Virus record (IMG/VR): IMGVR_UViG_3300028025_002682
Coordinates: 1 to 23,992 of that record
DNA: 23,992 bases
Source of the DNA: a virus
Direction: 5' to 3' (one strand)
The notes under the pieces are model-generated. The model did not search any database. It was not told the DNA's origin and saw only the letters and a program-made list of their open reading frames with translations. Below are positions 1-6,432 of this stretch, one piece after another; the stretch's first letter is position 1; every line of letters starts with the position of its first letter. The translations under genes were made by a program, and so were the position numbers.

Positions 1-208
1 ATATTCTGGCTCACTAGGTAGGAGGGGTAGGGGTCAGAGTAAATCTATAGGAGGGTTAGGGACTCCTCCCGATAGAGAAGCGATGTATTATCCCCCATCA
101 CACTTACCTCTCTCCCTAATGAATCTATAGAGGGTTACACGATTTGAATTCCATTTTCACCAAAAAATTCCCCGAGAAATTTTTGACACTAGAAAGGTTG
201 CATATATT
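1..208. other. Non-coding leader region with G-runs, near-repeats and a hairpin
   Basis: No convincing gene is seen here. Four G-runs (24-27, 30-33, 53-55, 59-61) occur in a short span. The motif CTATAG(G)AGGG appears at 45-55 and 125-134, and again at 764-773 inside a small gene. A hairpin can form at 45-75, with CTAT/ATAG and GGAGG/CCTCC stems. The 3' end holds a TTGACA (183-188) with an AT-rich stretch before the ATG at 209. In so dense a genome, 200 non-coding bases suggest a regulatory role, but none can be assigned. Confidence 0.5.
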
Positions 209-210
209 AT
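183..210 (+). promoter_or_regulatory. Possible promoter upstream of the HNH gene
   Basis: TTGACA at 183-188 is a perfect -35 match. The best -10 candidates are TATTAT at 205-210 (16-bp spacer) or TATATT at 203-208 (14-bp spacer). Both touch the ATG at 209, so transcription would start inside the gene as called. The spacing is therefore less convincing than at the six other promoters in this window. Confidence 0.35.
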
Positions 211-619
211 GAAAAAGATTAAATTAGTTCCAGCAGTACACAACGGTATTACATTAACAGACTATTGGGTTAATCCTGTGGATGGCACTATTTGGTCCAC
301 TAAGAGAAAGAATCTTACACAGATTAAGGGTTCTCTCGATGATGGCTATAGAACTACCAGTCTTTCCACGTCTGAGGGAGTTCTAAATCTATACCTACAC
401 AGAATCGTTGCATGCACTCTAATCCCCTTTAAGACCAGTGGTATTACTAAGCGAGAGTGGAAGAACACCCCTGATAAGATTAAGAATATCATCATTTCCC
501 AGTGGTGTGTAAATCACATCGACCACGATCGTGGTAACTATCATCCCTCTAATCTAGAGTGGGCGACATTTACAGAGAACAATCGTGCAGCAGTTGCACA
601 TAAGCGAGCATCGGCATGA
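209..619 (+). CDS. HNH endonuclease family protein
   Basis: A 136-residue protein with the layout of small phage HNH nucleases. An N-terminal beta-rich part (about residues 18-70, with YWVNPVDGTIWS and YLHRIVA) resembles the NUMOD4-type DNA-binding region. A C-terminal core follows, with VNHIDHDRGN near 101-110 and HPSNLEWATFTENNR near 112-126. The two His and the Asn of the H-N-H metal site are present. Such proteins nick or cut DNA and often act as free-standing homing endonucleases in T4-like phages. An AAAGG sits 11 bases before the ATG. The stop overlaps the next start (ATGA). The family is clear; the target and activity are unknown. Confidence 0.75.
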   Translation: MKKIKLVPAVHNGITLTDYWVNPVDGTIWSTKRKNLTQIKGSLDDGYRTTSLSTSEGVLNLYLHRIVACTLIPFKTSGITKREWKNTPDKIKNIIISQWCVNHIDHDRGNYHPSNLEWATFTENNRAAVAHKRASA

Positions 620-786
620 AGATTACAGTATATTATGTTGTTCGAGTCTATAAGGATGGTAATGCACGTATAGACTCTGGACCATACTCTACGATTGTAG
701 ATGCAATTGATGCACGGGATGAGGAATATTGGAATGCAAATGATTATCAAATTTTCGAATCCTCTATAGAGGGAGTATTAGTATGA
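616..786 (+). CDS. Small hypothetical protein (56 aa)
   Basis: A short reading frame that fills the gap between two genes exactly. It begins at an ATGA overlap with the HNH gene and ends at an ATGA overlap with the next gene (stop 784-786, next ATG 783). The protein starts MKITVYYVVRVYKDGNARID and ends near FESSIEGVLV. It looks like a small beta-hairpin-rich fold (VYYVVRVYKDG) with an acidic middle (DARDEEYW). No family is recognised. The perfect overlap at both ends and clean phage-like codon use support it as a real gene. Confidence 0.7.
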   Translation: MKITVYYVVRVYKDGNARIDSGPYSTIVDAIDARDEEYWNANDYQIFESSIEGVLV

Positions 787-1190
787 CACAGGCATATGAT
801 GAAGCTAGAATTGCAGTTGAGAAAGAACTTGCTGAAAATAAGGCTAGAGTCGCTTCCCTCCTAGAAGAAGCAGACTTTCTAGATGACGATGGGTATCCCA
901 CGGATGATGCATTGGAGATTATCTCTAAGTGGCATTGGGATGATATTGCAGGTTGGTTTGATTTTATCAGTGGAATCTGGTATCTACGTTCTTGGGGATG
1001 GTCAGAGGGTGAAACCGTAGACGAGTGGAGTGGTGATAAGATGTATCTTTATACTATCTCTACTGCTGGTTGGTCTGGTAATGAATCCATTATTCATGCA
1101 ATGAAGGAGAATCATATGCTCTGGACGATTACATGGGTTCAAAGTCGTCGTGGTGGACATTATATTTTTGAAGGTAAAGAATTAAAATAA
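783..1190 (+). CDS. Hypothetical phage protein (135 aa)
   Basis: An acidic protein. Its N-terminal helix (about 1-32, rich in Ala/Glu/Lys, including EARIAVEKELAENKARVASL) is followed by a Trp-rich domain (about 50-120, with WHWDDIAGWFDF, WYLRSWGW and TAGWSGNESI). It ends in RRGGHYIFEGKELK. The aromatic repeats suggest a compact folded domain, not a membrane protein. It is translationally coupled to the preceding small gene by an ATGA overlap. No function is recognised; it looks like the small conserved proteins of unknown role common in T4-like phages. Confidence 0.7.
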   Translation: MTQAYDEARIAVEKELAENKARVASLLEEADFLDDDGYPTDDALEIISKWHWDDIAGWFDFISGIWYLRSWGWSEGETVDEWSGDKMYLYTISTAGWSGNESIIHAMKENHMLWTITWVQSRRGGHYIFEGKELK

Positions 1191-1221
1191 TTTTCGGATC
1201 CCCGAGATAGGATAGACTAAT

Positions 1222-1362
1222 ATGGACGACTGGGTTGCTGCAAAAAACTATAGATCTTACTATTGGAGGAATGGAGTATTGCAACTTAAAAACGGTATTC
1301 GTATGCTATGGTATGGAGTCTTTCTCAATCGAGGACATCATAGTATGTGGAAAAGAAAATAG
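1222..1362 (+). CDS. Small hypothetical protein (46 aa)
   Basis: The frame begins MDDWVAAKNYRSYYWRNGV and ends HHSMWKRK. It is basic and aromatic-rich, with seven Tyr or Trp residues in the first half. A purine-rich GGATAG lies about nine bases before the ATG. The stop at 1360-1362 abuts the -35 box of the next promoter (1363), so gene and promoter fit edge to edge. No family is recognised. Support rests on fit, length and codon use. Confidence 0.55.
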   Translation: MDDWVAAKNYRSYYWRNGVLQLKNGIRMLWYGVFLNRGHHSMWKRK

Positions 1363-1397
1363 TTGTCTTTAATTACTACTTACTGTATAATAATCTT
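1363..1397 (+). promoter_or_regulatory. Sigma70-like promoter predicting a leaderless mRNA
   Basis: TTGTCT at 1363-1368, a 17-bp spacer, then TATAAT at 1386-1391. Six bases follow before the ATG at 1398, so the expected +1 is the A of the start codon. The spacer begins TTAATT, as in the promoter at 16564, and ends in G directly before TATAAT, as in all six promoters of this type here. Confidence 0.8.
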
Positions 1398-1727
1398 ATG
1401 TTACTGACTATCAAATTACTCTTTCTCTTTGCAGGAATGTATCTATTACTAATAGGTAACTGGACTCTTGCATTGATTTGTTTTGCAATTACCATTGGTC
1501 TTACATTTATACTCTCGTTGGGATTATTCTTTGTGGGACTGGTCATGGTGCTTATGCTCACTGGATGTGGCTCGTTTGTAAAGACTGAGAACATCTACAT
1601 TGATAATAGTGCAGTCAATAATTATGTTGGCAATCCCTGTAGTTTTTATCTTGGGGATCGTTGTTTGGTTTGGAAAGATGGTCGTATGGCTAGGAATCCA
1701 GAAAACCCTTATAAGGAAAATAAATGA
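1398..1727 (+). CDS. Membrane protein with lipobox-like motif
   Basis: The start is set by the promoter, whose predicted +1 falls on this ATG; an upstream in-frame ATG at 1347 would lie ahead of the promoter. The 109-residue protein has two hydrophobic stretches (about 5-36 and 37-55). A lipobox-like LTGC follows directly, with the Cys near residue 57, and then a soluble tail with NNYVGNPCSFYLGDRCLVWKDGR. A lipobox after two membrane segments is unusual: normal lipoprotein signals are a single short hydrophobic stretch. It may be a membrane protein with an incidental Cys, or a lipoprotein made from an internal start. A spanin role is possible but not supported by neighbours. Confidence 0.6.
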   Translation: MLLTIKLLFLFAGMYLLLIGNWTLALICFAITIGLTFILSLGLFFVGLVMVLMLTGCGSFVKTENIYIDNSAVNNYVGNPCSFYLGDRCLVWKDGRMARNPENPYKENK

Positions 1728-1942
1728 ACGATGCACAACTAATTGAAATCTCTCGTGGTGTTGATAGTTATATTTCAACACTAATGTTAAAATATGAAAT
1801 TAGTCCATTATCTCTTGCAGCGATTTTGCTTGCAAGGACTATGTTATTAAACAAAGAAGCAGGATCCATGGAAGACCTTTTAAAACTGTTGAATAGTGTC
1901 ACTATGGATTCAACAATCGAAAGAAATAAAAAGGTTCACTAA
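1724..1942 (+). CDS. Hypothetical protein (72 aa)
   Basis: A small, mainly helical protein with a hydrophobic middle (SPLSLAAILLARTMLL, about 27-42) flanked by charged residues. The hydrophobic stretch is short and contains Arg, so a soluble helix-bundle protein is as likely as a membrane one. It is coupled to its neighbours by ATGA overlap upstream and by a shared base downstream, where its stop codon and the next ATG meet at 1942. No family is recognised. Confidence 0.6.
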   Translation: MNDAQLIEISRGVDSYISTLMLKYEISPLSLAAILLARTMLLNKEAGSMEDLLKLLNSVTMDSTIERNKKVH

Positions 1943-2574
1943 TGAATATTACTGGACTCTTTGCCATTCCTGTTGTTAGTGATTTCTATAAATGTTCACC
2001 AGAAGTGTATGAATATTTAAACACTGCAGAAATGTCAGAAACATGGGCTGAGGATTATGGTAATAGGTCTAAGAATACCTATTTGTTATATGAACCAGAA
2101 TTGCAAGAATTGTCTAACTTTATATTAGAATTGAGTGCGTGGGTAATGGGCAATGTTCTGGGCTTTGATACTGATGGTGTTCAGTTTACTCAATCTTGGG
2201 TAAGTCATAAAAATCCAGGAGAGTATCATACTAGACATTCTCACGCAAATAGTGTTATTTCTGGTGTCTATTATTTTCAAAAAAATATAGATCAGATGTC
2301 TCCAATCACTTTTTATAATCATCGAAGTATTAATAGTTATGAGTTATCACCCAAACCATTTAATGATAATTCACAACGAGTATTTGCATGGGATAGGTAT
2401 ACATATACACCCGAACCAAATAACATAATATTATTTCCCTCATATTTACAGCATTCAGTGTCTAAAAATAATACAACTGAAACTAGAAAATCTGTAGCAT
2501 TTAATATTATACCGAAGCATTCTTTTGGTAAAAAAGATGCATTAACTGAACTTGAATTTGAAAGATTAAAATGA
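1942..2574 (+). CDS. 2OG-Fe(II) oxygenase family protein
   Basis: A 210-residue protein matching the phage 2-oxoglutarate/Fe(II) dioxygenase group with the SGVYY signature. HTRHSHANSVISGVYY lies at about 96-111, where H99 and H101 are probable iron ligands. FPSYLQHSV follows, with distal His 171, then TRKSVAFN with Arg 182 expected to bind 2-oxoglutarate. Enzymes of this fold hydroxylate proteins, nucleic acids or small molecules using O2 and 2-oxoglutarate. They are frequent in T4-like phages of aquatic bacteria, usually with unknown substrate. The proximal motif has His where many relatives have Asp in HxD. The gene overlaps the phosphoesterase gene by four bases. Confidence 0.8.
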   Translation: MNITGLFAIPVVSDFYKCSPEVYEYLNTAEMSETWAEDYGNRSKNTYLLYEPELQELSNFILELSAWVMGNVLGFDTDGVQFTQSWVSHKNPGEYHTRHSHANSVISGVYYFQKNIDQMSPITFYNHRSINSYELSPKPFNDNSQRVFAWDRYTYTPEPNNIILFPSYLQHSVSKNNTTETRKSVAFNIIPKHSFGKKDALTELEFERLK

Positions 2575-3482
2575 AAATCGCAATTTGCTCCGATGTCCAT
2601 CTAGAATTTGGACAACTTGAGTTAGAGAATACTGAAAACGCAGATGTGCTCGTGCTTTCAGGAGACATCTGCACTGCAGTGGATCTTCGTGTCACGGACA
2701 GTATTCTTTCTTCTGCAAAGACAGATCGCTACATGGAGTTCTTTACTCAGTGTTCTAAAAACTTCCCCCACGTGGTGTATGTCATGGGTAATCATGAGCA
2801 CTATCATGGTGACTATTCAACTTCTGCTGGTTATCTAAGAGATGCCATGAAGAAGTGTGGTGATAATATTCACTTCCTCGACAAAGAAGTTTGGGAGTTG
2901 GATGACCACGTCTTTATCGGTGGCACACTCTGGACTGATATGAATGGTGAAGACGAGATGACCATGAATCATGTGAGTCGTCGCATGAATGACTTTCAGA
3001 TCTGTAAGAATAGTAATCGCACTGTCAGCTTCAGAACTATGGAGCCAGTCCTCGATGAGTTTGGTACTCCAAAGGTAGACGAAGAAGGTAAAATCATCTA
3101 TGGTGCTGCATTTAAGACTCGTGAGGCATATCTTTCTCCGCAGGATGCAGTGGAAGACCACAAAGCCATGCTGAAGTTTATTGAAGAAGTCTATGCCGAC
3201 ACTCCTCCATGGAAGACTGTTGTTGTTTGTACTCATCATGCTCCAAGCAAAGGTTCAGAGCATCCTCGTTACAAGCATGATCAACTCATGAATGGTGCAT
3301 ACAATTCTCAGTTGGATCAATTCATTATGGATCGTCCAGGAATTAAACTTTGGACTCATGGACATACTCACGAAGACTTTGACTACATGATTAAGAGTTG
3401 TCGTGTTGTCTGCAATCCACGTGGTTACATTAACTACGAAGATCGTGCAGATCGCTTTCAACTCCGAGTGGTGGAAGTATGA
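2571..3482 (+). CDS. Calcineurin-like metallophosphoesterase
   Basis: A 303-residue protein with the full metallophosphoesterase motif set in order: SDVH (D8, H10), SGDI (D32), GNHEHY (N74, H75), a THH (H222-H223) and THGHTH (H263, H265, H267). These residues bind two metal ions and cleave phosphomonoesters or diesters. Between about 120 and 200 an insert with WTDMNGEDE and FKTREAYLSP separates the motifs. The substrate cannot be told from sequence; phage relatives range from nucleotidases to Ser/Thr phosphatases and DNA repair enzymes. It is coupled to the oxygenase upstream and the unknown gene downstream by ATGA overlaps. Confidence 0.88.
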   Translation: MKIAICSDVHLEFGQLELENTENADVLVLSGDICTAVDLRVTDSILSSAKTDRYMEFFTQCSKNFPHVVYVMGNHEHYHGDYSTSAGYLRDAMKKCGDNIHFLDKEVWELDDHVFIGGTLWTDMNGEDEMTMNHVSRRMNDFQICKNSNRTVSFRTMEPVLDEFGTPKVDEEGKIIYGAAFKTREAYLSPQDAVEDHKAMLKFIEEVYADTPPWKTVVVCTHHAPSKGSEHPRYKHDQLMNGAYNSQLDQFIMDRPGIKLWTHGHTHEDFDYMIKSCRVVCNPRGYINYEDRADRFQLRVVEV

Positions 3483-3814
3483 GTGACTACACTCCAGACA
3501 GATGGGTAGTTGTAAAGATTACTGGACCAGATACTCCACCAATCCATAAAGTTTTTGCTTGTTGGTATGGTGGTTATGCTGGTTCAGATTCTTGGAAACT
3601 AAACAGTGGTATTACTAAAGTTACCTATGCAGATCGTGTTTATTTGTTCGAAGGTAGTTCTGGTTCTGTCTATGAATGTCACGCAGATTGTTACGGCACG
3701 AACATGTATGGTATGAGTGTCTTGTCCAATATGATTGACAAAACTGCAAAGAATGGAGTCACTATGGAGATTTTACCAGAAGAAACTATTTTCACGGAGA
3801 TTGAGTATGAGTAG
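3479..3814 (+). CDS. Hypothetical phage protein (111 aa)
   Basis: A beta-rich, aromatic protein (WVVVKITGP, ACWYGGYAGSDSWKLNSG, VYLFEGSSGSVYECH) with an acidic C-terminus. Three Cys lie at about 28, 67 and 71; CHADC is a close pair but no full metal motif is seen. The pattern resembles conserved unknown proteins of T4-like phages. It starts at an ATGA overlap with the phosphoesterase and ends overlapping the next gene's start at 3807. Confidence 0.65.
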   Translation: MSDYTPDRWVVVKITGPDTPPIHKVFACWYGGYAGSDSWKLNSGITKVTYADRVYLFEGSSGSVYECHADCYGTNMYGMSVLSNMIDKTAKNGVTMEILPEETIFTEIEYE

Positions 3815-3992
3815 TTGGACAATTAAGTTAGAAGAAGATCCAGAAACTGGAGATTTAATTATGCCATTCACGGATGAGATTTTAGAAACTGCTGGATGGA
3901 AAGAGGGTGATAATCTCGAGTGGATTGATAACAAAGATGGAACATGGACATTGAGGAAATTAGATGCAACATCTACAAATACCACTGAGTGA
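3807..3992 (+). CDS. Small AbrB/MazE-like protein
   Basis: The start at 3807 (MSSWTIKLEEDPETGDLIMP) is preferred over an in-frame ATG at 3735, which would overlap the preceding gene by 80 bases. The 61-residue protein reads as one short beta domain: GDLIMPFTDEILETAGWKEGD then LEWIDNKDGTWTLRK. This follows the outline of the AbrB/SpoVT swapped-hairpin DNA-binding fold, where an allele-specific strand is followed by a helix and GD. The similarity is by pattern only. It may be a transcription factor or an orphan antitoxin-like protein; no toxin partner is visible next to it. Confidence 0.6.
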   Translation: MSSWTIKLEEDPETGDLIMPFTDEILETAGWKEGDNLEWIDNKDGTWTLRKLDATSTNTTE

Positions 3993-4107
3993 TGCTGAAG
4001 AAGCAGTTCTACAACTCTTGCATAGAGTATCTAAACTCGAAGAAGAGAATAAAAATCTCAAGGAAGAAATTAAACGACTACACTGGTCACTACAGGAGCA
4101 CGACTAA
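3964..4107 (+). CDS. Small coiled-coil protein (47 aa)
   Basis: A short frame beginning MQHLQIPLSDAEEAV and ending HWSLQEHD. A good ribosome-binding site (GAGGA, 3953-3957) lies six bases before its ATG. The middle is a textbook coiled coil: RVSKLEEENKNLKEEIKRL has leucine/valine heptad spacing with the Asn of leucine zippers. It overlaps the end of the preceding gene by 29 bases in another frame and ends TAATG, coupling it to the next gene. It may be a dimerising partner or a zipper-type regulator. Confidence 0.7.
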   Translation: MQHLQIPLSDAEEAVLQLLHRVSKLEEENKNLKEEIKRLHWSLQEHD

Positions 4108-4352
4108 TGCCGAAATTTACACTAATTGCTGAACACACTGACATCTACGGTAAACCTACTAGTCATAAAGTGACACATGAGTTTAATGTAGATACACTGG
4201 ACAATGTTCTAGAGAACTTTGATCTCTTTATTCGTGGTTGTGGATTTATGCCACCTCCAGGAACACTGGATTATATTGATGATGATTTCTCTATGGATCC
4301 AGATAGTGTATGCCATTCTGAATTTTATTTTGATACGGAAAGAAACAAATGA
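4107..4352 (+). CDS. Conserved phage hypothetical protein (81 aa)
   Basis: A small acidic protein with a strand-rich start (KFTLIAEHTDIYGKPTSHKVTHEF) followed by a helix (VDTLDNVLENFDLFIRGCGF) and a Pro/Asp-rich end (PPPGTLDYIDDDFS). The pattern NVLENFDLFIRGCGF resembles a protein recurring in T4-like cyanophages, where its role is unknown; I cannot confirm this without a search. It starts at the last base of the upstream stop codon and overlaps the MazG-like gene by four bases. Confidence 0.65.
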   Translation: MPKFTLIAEHTDIYGKPTSHKVTHEFNVDTLDNVLENFDLFIRGCGFMPPPGTLDYIDDDFSMDPDSVCHSEFYFDTERNK

Positions 4353-4723
4353 GCAAAGTATTCACAGATGTCGCTGTTTTCATGAAATCAGTTGGACAAG
4401 AGACACCAGCAAAACCTCAAATGATGTCTGACCAAGCACTTTTATATAAAACTCTTATCGAAGAAGAGTATTATGAGTTCTTAGATGCGTATAAGAACAG
4501 TGATGACGTTGAAGAAATTGATGCGTGCTTCGATATGATGTGGGTTATTGTTGGTTACATGAAGTCACGTGGTTGGGATTGTGAAAATATCTGGGATGAG
4601 GGTGCAAAATCCAATTTATCCAAGATCGATCCTGTCACTGGACTTGTAAAAAGACGTGAAGATGGCAAAATTCTCAAGCCAGAGGGCTGGAAACCACCTG
4701 ATTTCACAAAATTTGTCAAATAA
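4349..4723 (+). CDS. MazG-like nucleotide pyrophosphohydrolase
   Basis: A 124-residue all-alpha protein with the metal-binding pattern of the MazG/HisE superfamily: IEEEYYEFLDAY (E39, E40, E43) followed by EEIDACFDMMW (E55, D58, D62). The C-terminal part, GAKSNLSKIDPVTGLVKRREDGKILKP in substance, is typical of phage MazG-like proteins. The family hydrolyses (d)NTPs or related nucleotides to monophosphates and pyrophosphate. In phages it is thought to clean nucleotide pools or alter host (p)ppGpp signalling. The HAD nucleotidase-like gene downstream fits a nucleotide-metabolism pairing, though it has its own promoter. Confidence 0.82.
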   Translation: MSKVFTDVAVFMKSVGQETPAKPQMMSDQALLYKTLIEEEYYEFLDAYKNSDDVEEIDACFDMMWVIVGYMKSRGWDCENIWDEGAKSNLSKIDPVTGLVKRREDGKILKPEGWKPPDFTKFVK

Positions 4724-4726
4724 GTG

Positions 4727-4761
4727 TTGTCTTGCAACAATTTTTGAGGTATAATAACATT
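4727..4761 (+). promoter_or_regulatory. Sigma70-like promoter predicting a leaderless mRNA
   Basis: TTGTCT at 4727-4732, a 17-bp spacer that begins TGCAA, and TATAAT at 4750-4755. Six bases separate it from the ATG at 4762, so +1 is expected on the A of the start codon. It begins three bases after the MazG-like stop codon. The spacer start TGCAA is shared with promoters at 13248 and 18129. Confidence 0.85.
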
Positions 4762-5268
4762 ATGATTACACTTTATCTTGACATGGATGGCGTTCTTGCT
4801 GATTTTAACAAGTCTTACAGCAAATATAACCCAACAAAAGAGGACAGAACACGTTTTCGTGACTCTGTTATGACATACCACATCTTCGAAGACCTTGATA
4901 AGATGCCAGACGCTGATATTTTGCTGTCTGGTGTTGCAAAAATACCAAAATTACATATTGAGATCCTTACTTCAATGGGTACATTCAATGTTGAGCAGGG
5001 TTTAGAAGCAAAAAGACAAAAACTTTTGTGGCTTGACAAGCATAACATCAAATATAAACCAAATTTTGTGCGAACAAAAACTGAAAAAGCACAATATGCA
5101 ACTGAACACTCAATTCTTATTGATGATTCTGTTGGTTGCATCAATCCCTTCAACTCAAAAGGTGGACAAGGCATTCTCCACACATCTGCACGTGACAGTT
5201 TAGAGCAACTTTCTCGTGCGATTGACATTATTAGCGGAGTTCATGCGCTTCGCAGGATTTCATTATGA
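4762..5268 (+). CDS. HAD-superfamily 5'-nucleotidase-like protein
   Basis: A 168-residue protein. The start at 4762 (MITLYLDMDGVLADFN) is preferred over the ATG at 4732, which lies inside the promoter. HAD motif I is DMDGVLADF (D7 nucleophile, D9), motif II is the ILTS threonine (T70), a Lys near 109 fits motif III, and LIDDS (D121, D122) is motif IV. The DGVLADF signature and small cap resemble 5'(3')-deoxyribonucleotidases, which dephosphorylate nucleotides. A role in adjusting phage nucleotide pools is a reasonable inference with MazG upstream; other HAD phosphatase substrates are possible. Confidence 0.82.
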   Translation: MITLYLDMDGVLADFNKSYSKYNPTKEDRTRFRDSVMTYHIFEDLDKMPDADILLSGVAKIPKLHIEILTSMGTFNVEQGLEAKRQKLLWLDKHNIKYKPNFVRTKTEKAQYATEHSILIDDSVGCINPFNSKGGQGILHTSARDSLEQLSRAIDIISGVHALRRISL

Positions 5269-5549
5269 ACGATTTATTTAAAACGACGTGGGATTGGATA
5301 GCAGATGACTGGTATAGTGGTAAGTTTCGTTTTATTGTTGAGCTTGTGGCTTGGGCTATTAGTATTGGTTGTGCGATCGCCATGGCTATTACTGTTCCCA
5401 ATCCTCCGCTACTCATTCTTTATCCTATTTGGATTGCTGGTTGCGCAATGTATGCTTGGGCTGCTTATACTCGGAAATCATTTGGCATGTTGGCTAACTA
5501 CTTGTTATTGGTAACTATTGATATTGTTGGACTTCTTAGGATGTTATGA
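5265..5549 (+). CDS. Small membrane protein (three TM segments)
   Basis: A 94-residue protein with three hydrophobic segments at about 22-43 (FIVELVAWAISIGCAIAMAI), 48-66 (LLILYPIWIAGCAMYAW) and 74-93 (MLANYLLLVTIDIVGLLRM). The N-terminal TTWDWIADDW is aromatic and acidic. It resembles small membrane proteins of T4-like aquatic phages whose job is unknown. A holin-like or transporter-like role cannot be told. It is coupled on both sides by ATGA overlaps. Confidence 0.65.
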   Translation: MNDLFKTTWDWIADDWYSGKFRFIVELVAWAISIGCAIAMAITVPNPPLLILYPIWIAGCAMYAWAAYTRKSFGMLANYLLLVTIDIVGLLRML

Positions 5550-6154
5550 ATATATTTTATCTTCACACAGACACGACAGAATGCGCAAAACAACATCTTG
5601 ATAAACACGTTGTTAAGATGATTCTGGAATACGCACAACTTTTGTCTACTGCTCATCGTCTTCTTGACGGATATGAGTATGAAGGTAAGTCTATTTCTGG
5701 TCGCAAAGCAATGCGATGGAAATTAGATGATTCTCGTGAAGATAATTTGTATCTTGCATCACACATGAAGCACCCATCAGGCATTTGGTGTCGTGAAACG
5801 TCTGGAAATTACATTTGGTTGTATTCTCTCTGGCGAGATCTCATGAAAGAGTATACATTCCGTTATGGTAAACACCATGTCGCAGAAAAACTTATTCCAT
5901 TTCTTGATAATTTACCAAAAAACATAAAAATGGGTGATATCACTCCGATGCCACAGTGTATGCCTGATCAATATAAAGTTCCAGACTCTATCCAAGCATA
6001 TCACAACTATTATATCAATGATAAACAACCATTCGCTGTTTGGACCAACAGACCCATTCCTGCGTGGTATGTTTCTGAGTGGAAAAACAGAAATCACAAA
6101 GCCATCGCTCTTTCTGAGAAGAATAAAGTGAAATTCAAGATGGTTCCAGCATAA
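5546..6154 (+). CDS. Conserved T4-like phage protein of unknown function
   Basis: A 202-residue soluble protein. Recognisable stretches are MNIFYLHTDTTECAKQHLDK, KMILEYAQLLSTAHRLLDG, HPSGIWCRETSGNYIWLY and PFAVWTNRPIPAWYVSEW. It has many conserved-looking His, Trp and Tyr residues, including DKHVVKM and KHPSG, consistent with an enzyme. I recall similar proteins in cyanophages annotated only as hypothetical; a DNA glycosylase label has been used for some but I see no motif that proves it. It overlaps the membrane-protein gene by four bases. Confidence 0.65.
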   Translation: MNIFYLHTDTTECAKQHLDKHVVKMILEYAQLLSTAHRLLDGYEYEGKSISGRKAMRWKLDDSREDNLYLASHMKHPSGIWCRETSGNYIWLYSLWRDLMKEYTFRYGKHHVAEKLIPFLDNLPKNIKMGDITPMPQCMPDQYKVPDSIQAYHNYYINDKQPFAVWTNRPIPAWYVSEWKNRNHKAIALSEKNKVKFKMVPA

Positions 6155-6158
6155 ATAC
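6151..6158 (+). promoter_or_regulatory. Possible T4-type late promoter element
   Basis: ATAAATAC after a C is one base from the T4 late box TATAAATA. It overlaps the stop codon of the preceding gene and lies about 16 bases before the ATG at 6175, leaving room for a short leader. The gp33-like coactivator in this window makes T4-style late transcription plausible, but an 8-base AT-rich match is weak evidence. Confidence 0.3.
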
Positions 6159-6174
6159 ATTTGAAGGAGATATT

Positions 6175-6423
6175 ATGCCAACGTATGTATTTCGAAATAA
6201 AGAAACAGGCGAGCAGTTCGAGAAGATTATGAAAATTTCTGAGTTAGATAACTTCAGAAATGAAAATCCGCAACTAGAGACAGTGATCCAATCTGTAGCG
6301 TTTGGTGATCCGACTAAAATGTCATCTACACGTAAATTCGACACAGGATTTAAGGAGGTATTGCAAAGAATCCACGAAAAGACTCCAGGTAGCCAATTAC
6401 AAAAATCATCATCACAACTATAA
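6175..6423 (+). CDS. FmdB-like small protein lacking the zinc ribbon cysteines
   Basis: The 82-residue protein begins MPTYVFRNKETGEQFEKIM, matching the start of FmdB-type proteins (MPTYEYRC..CG..FE). The cysteines that bind zinc are absent: Arg-Asn-Lys stands where the first CxxC would be. The rest (ELDNFRNENPQLETVIQ, SSTRKFDTGFKEVLQRIHEKTPG) fits the long phage version of this family. GAAGGAG (6162-6168) lies six bases before the ATG. The function is unknown; it may be a zinc-free structural relic, or an adaptor for the PhoH protein encoded ten bases downstream. Confidence 0.65.
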   Translation: MPTYVFRNKETGEQFEKIMKISELDNFRNENPQLETVIQSVAFGDPTKMSSTRKFDTGFKEVLQRIHEKTPGSQLQKSSSQL

Positions 6424-6432
6424 GGAATATTA

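Noticed and set aside
1347-1397. Upstream in-frame start for the membrane protein at 1398
   Set aside because: The ATG at 1347 lies before the promoter and inside the preceding gene; similar arguments exclude 4732 and 17342.
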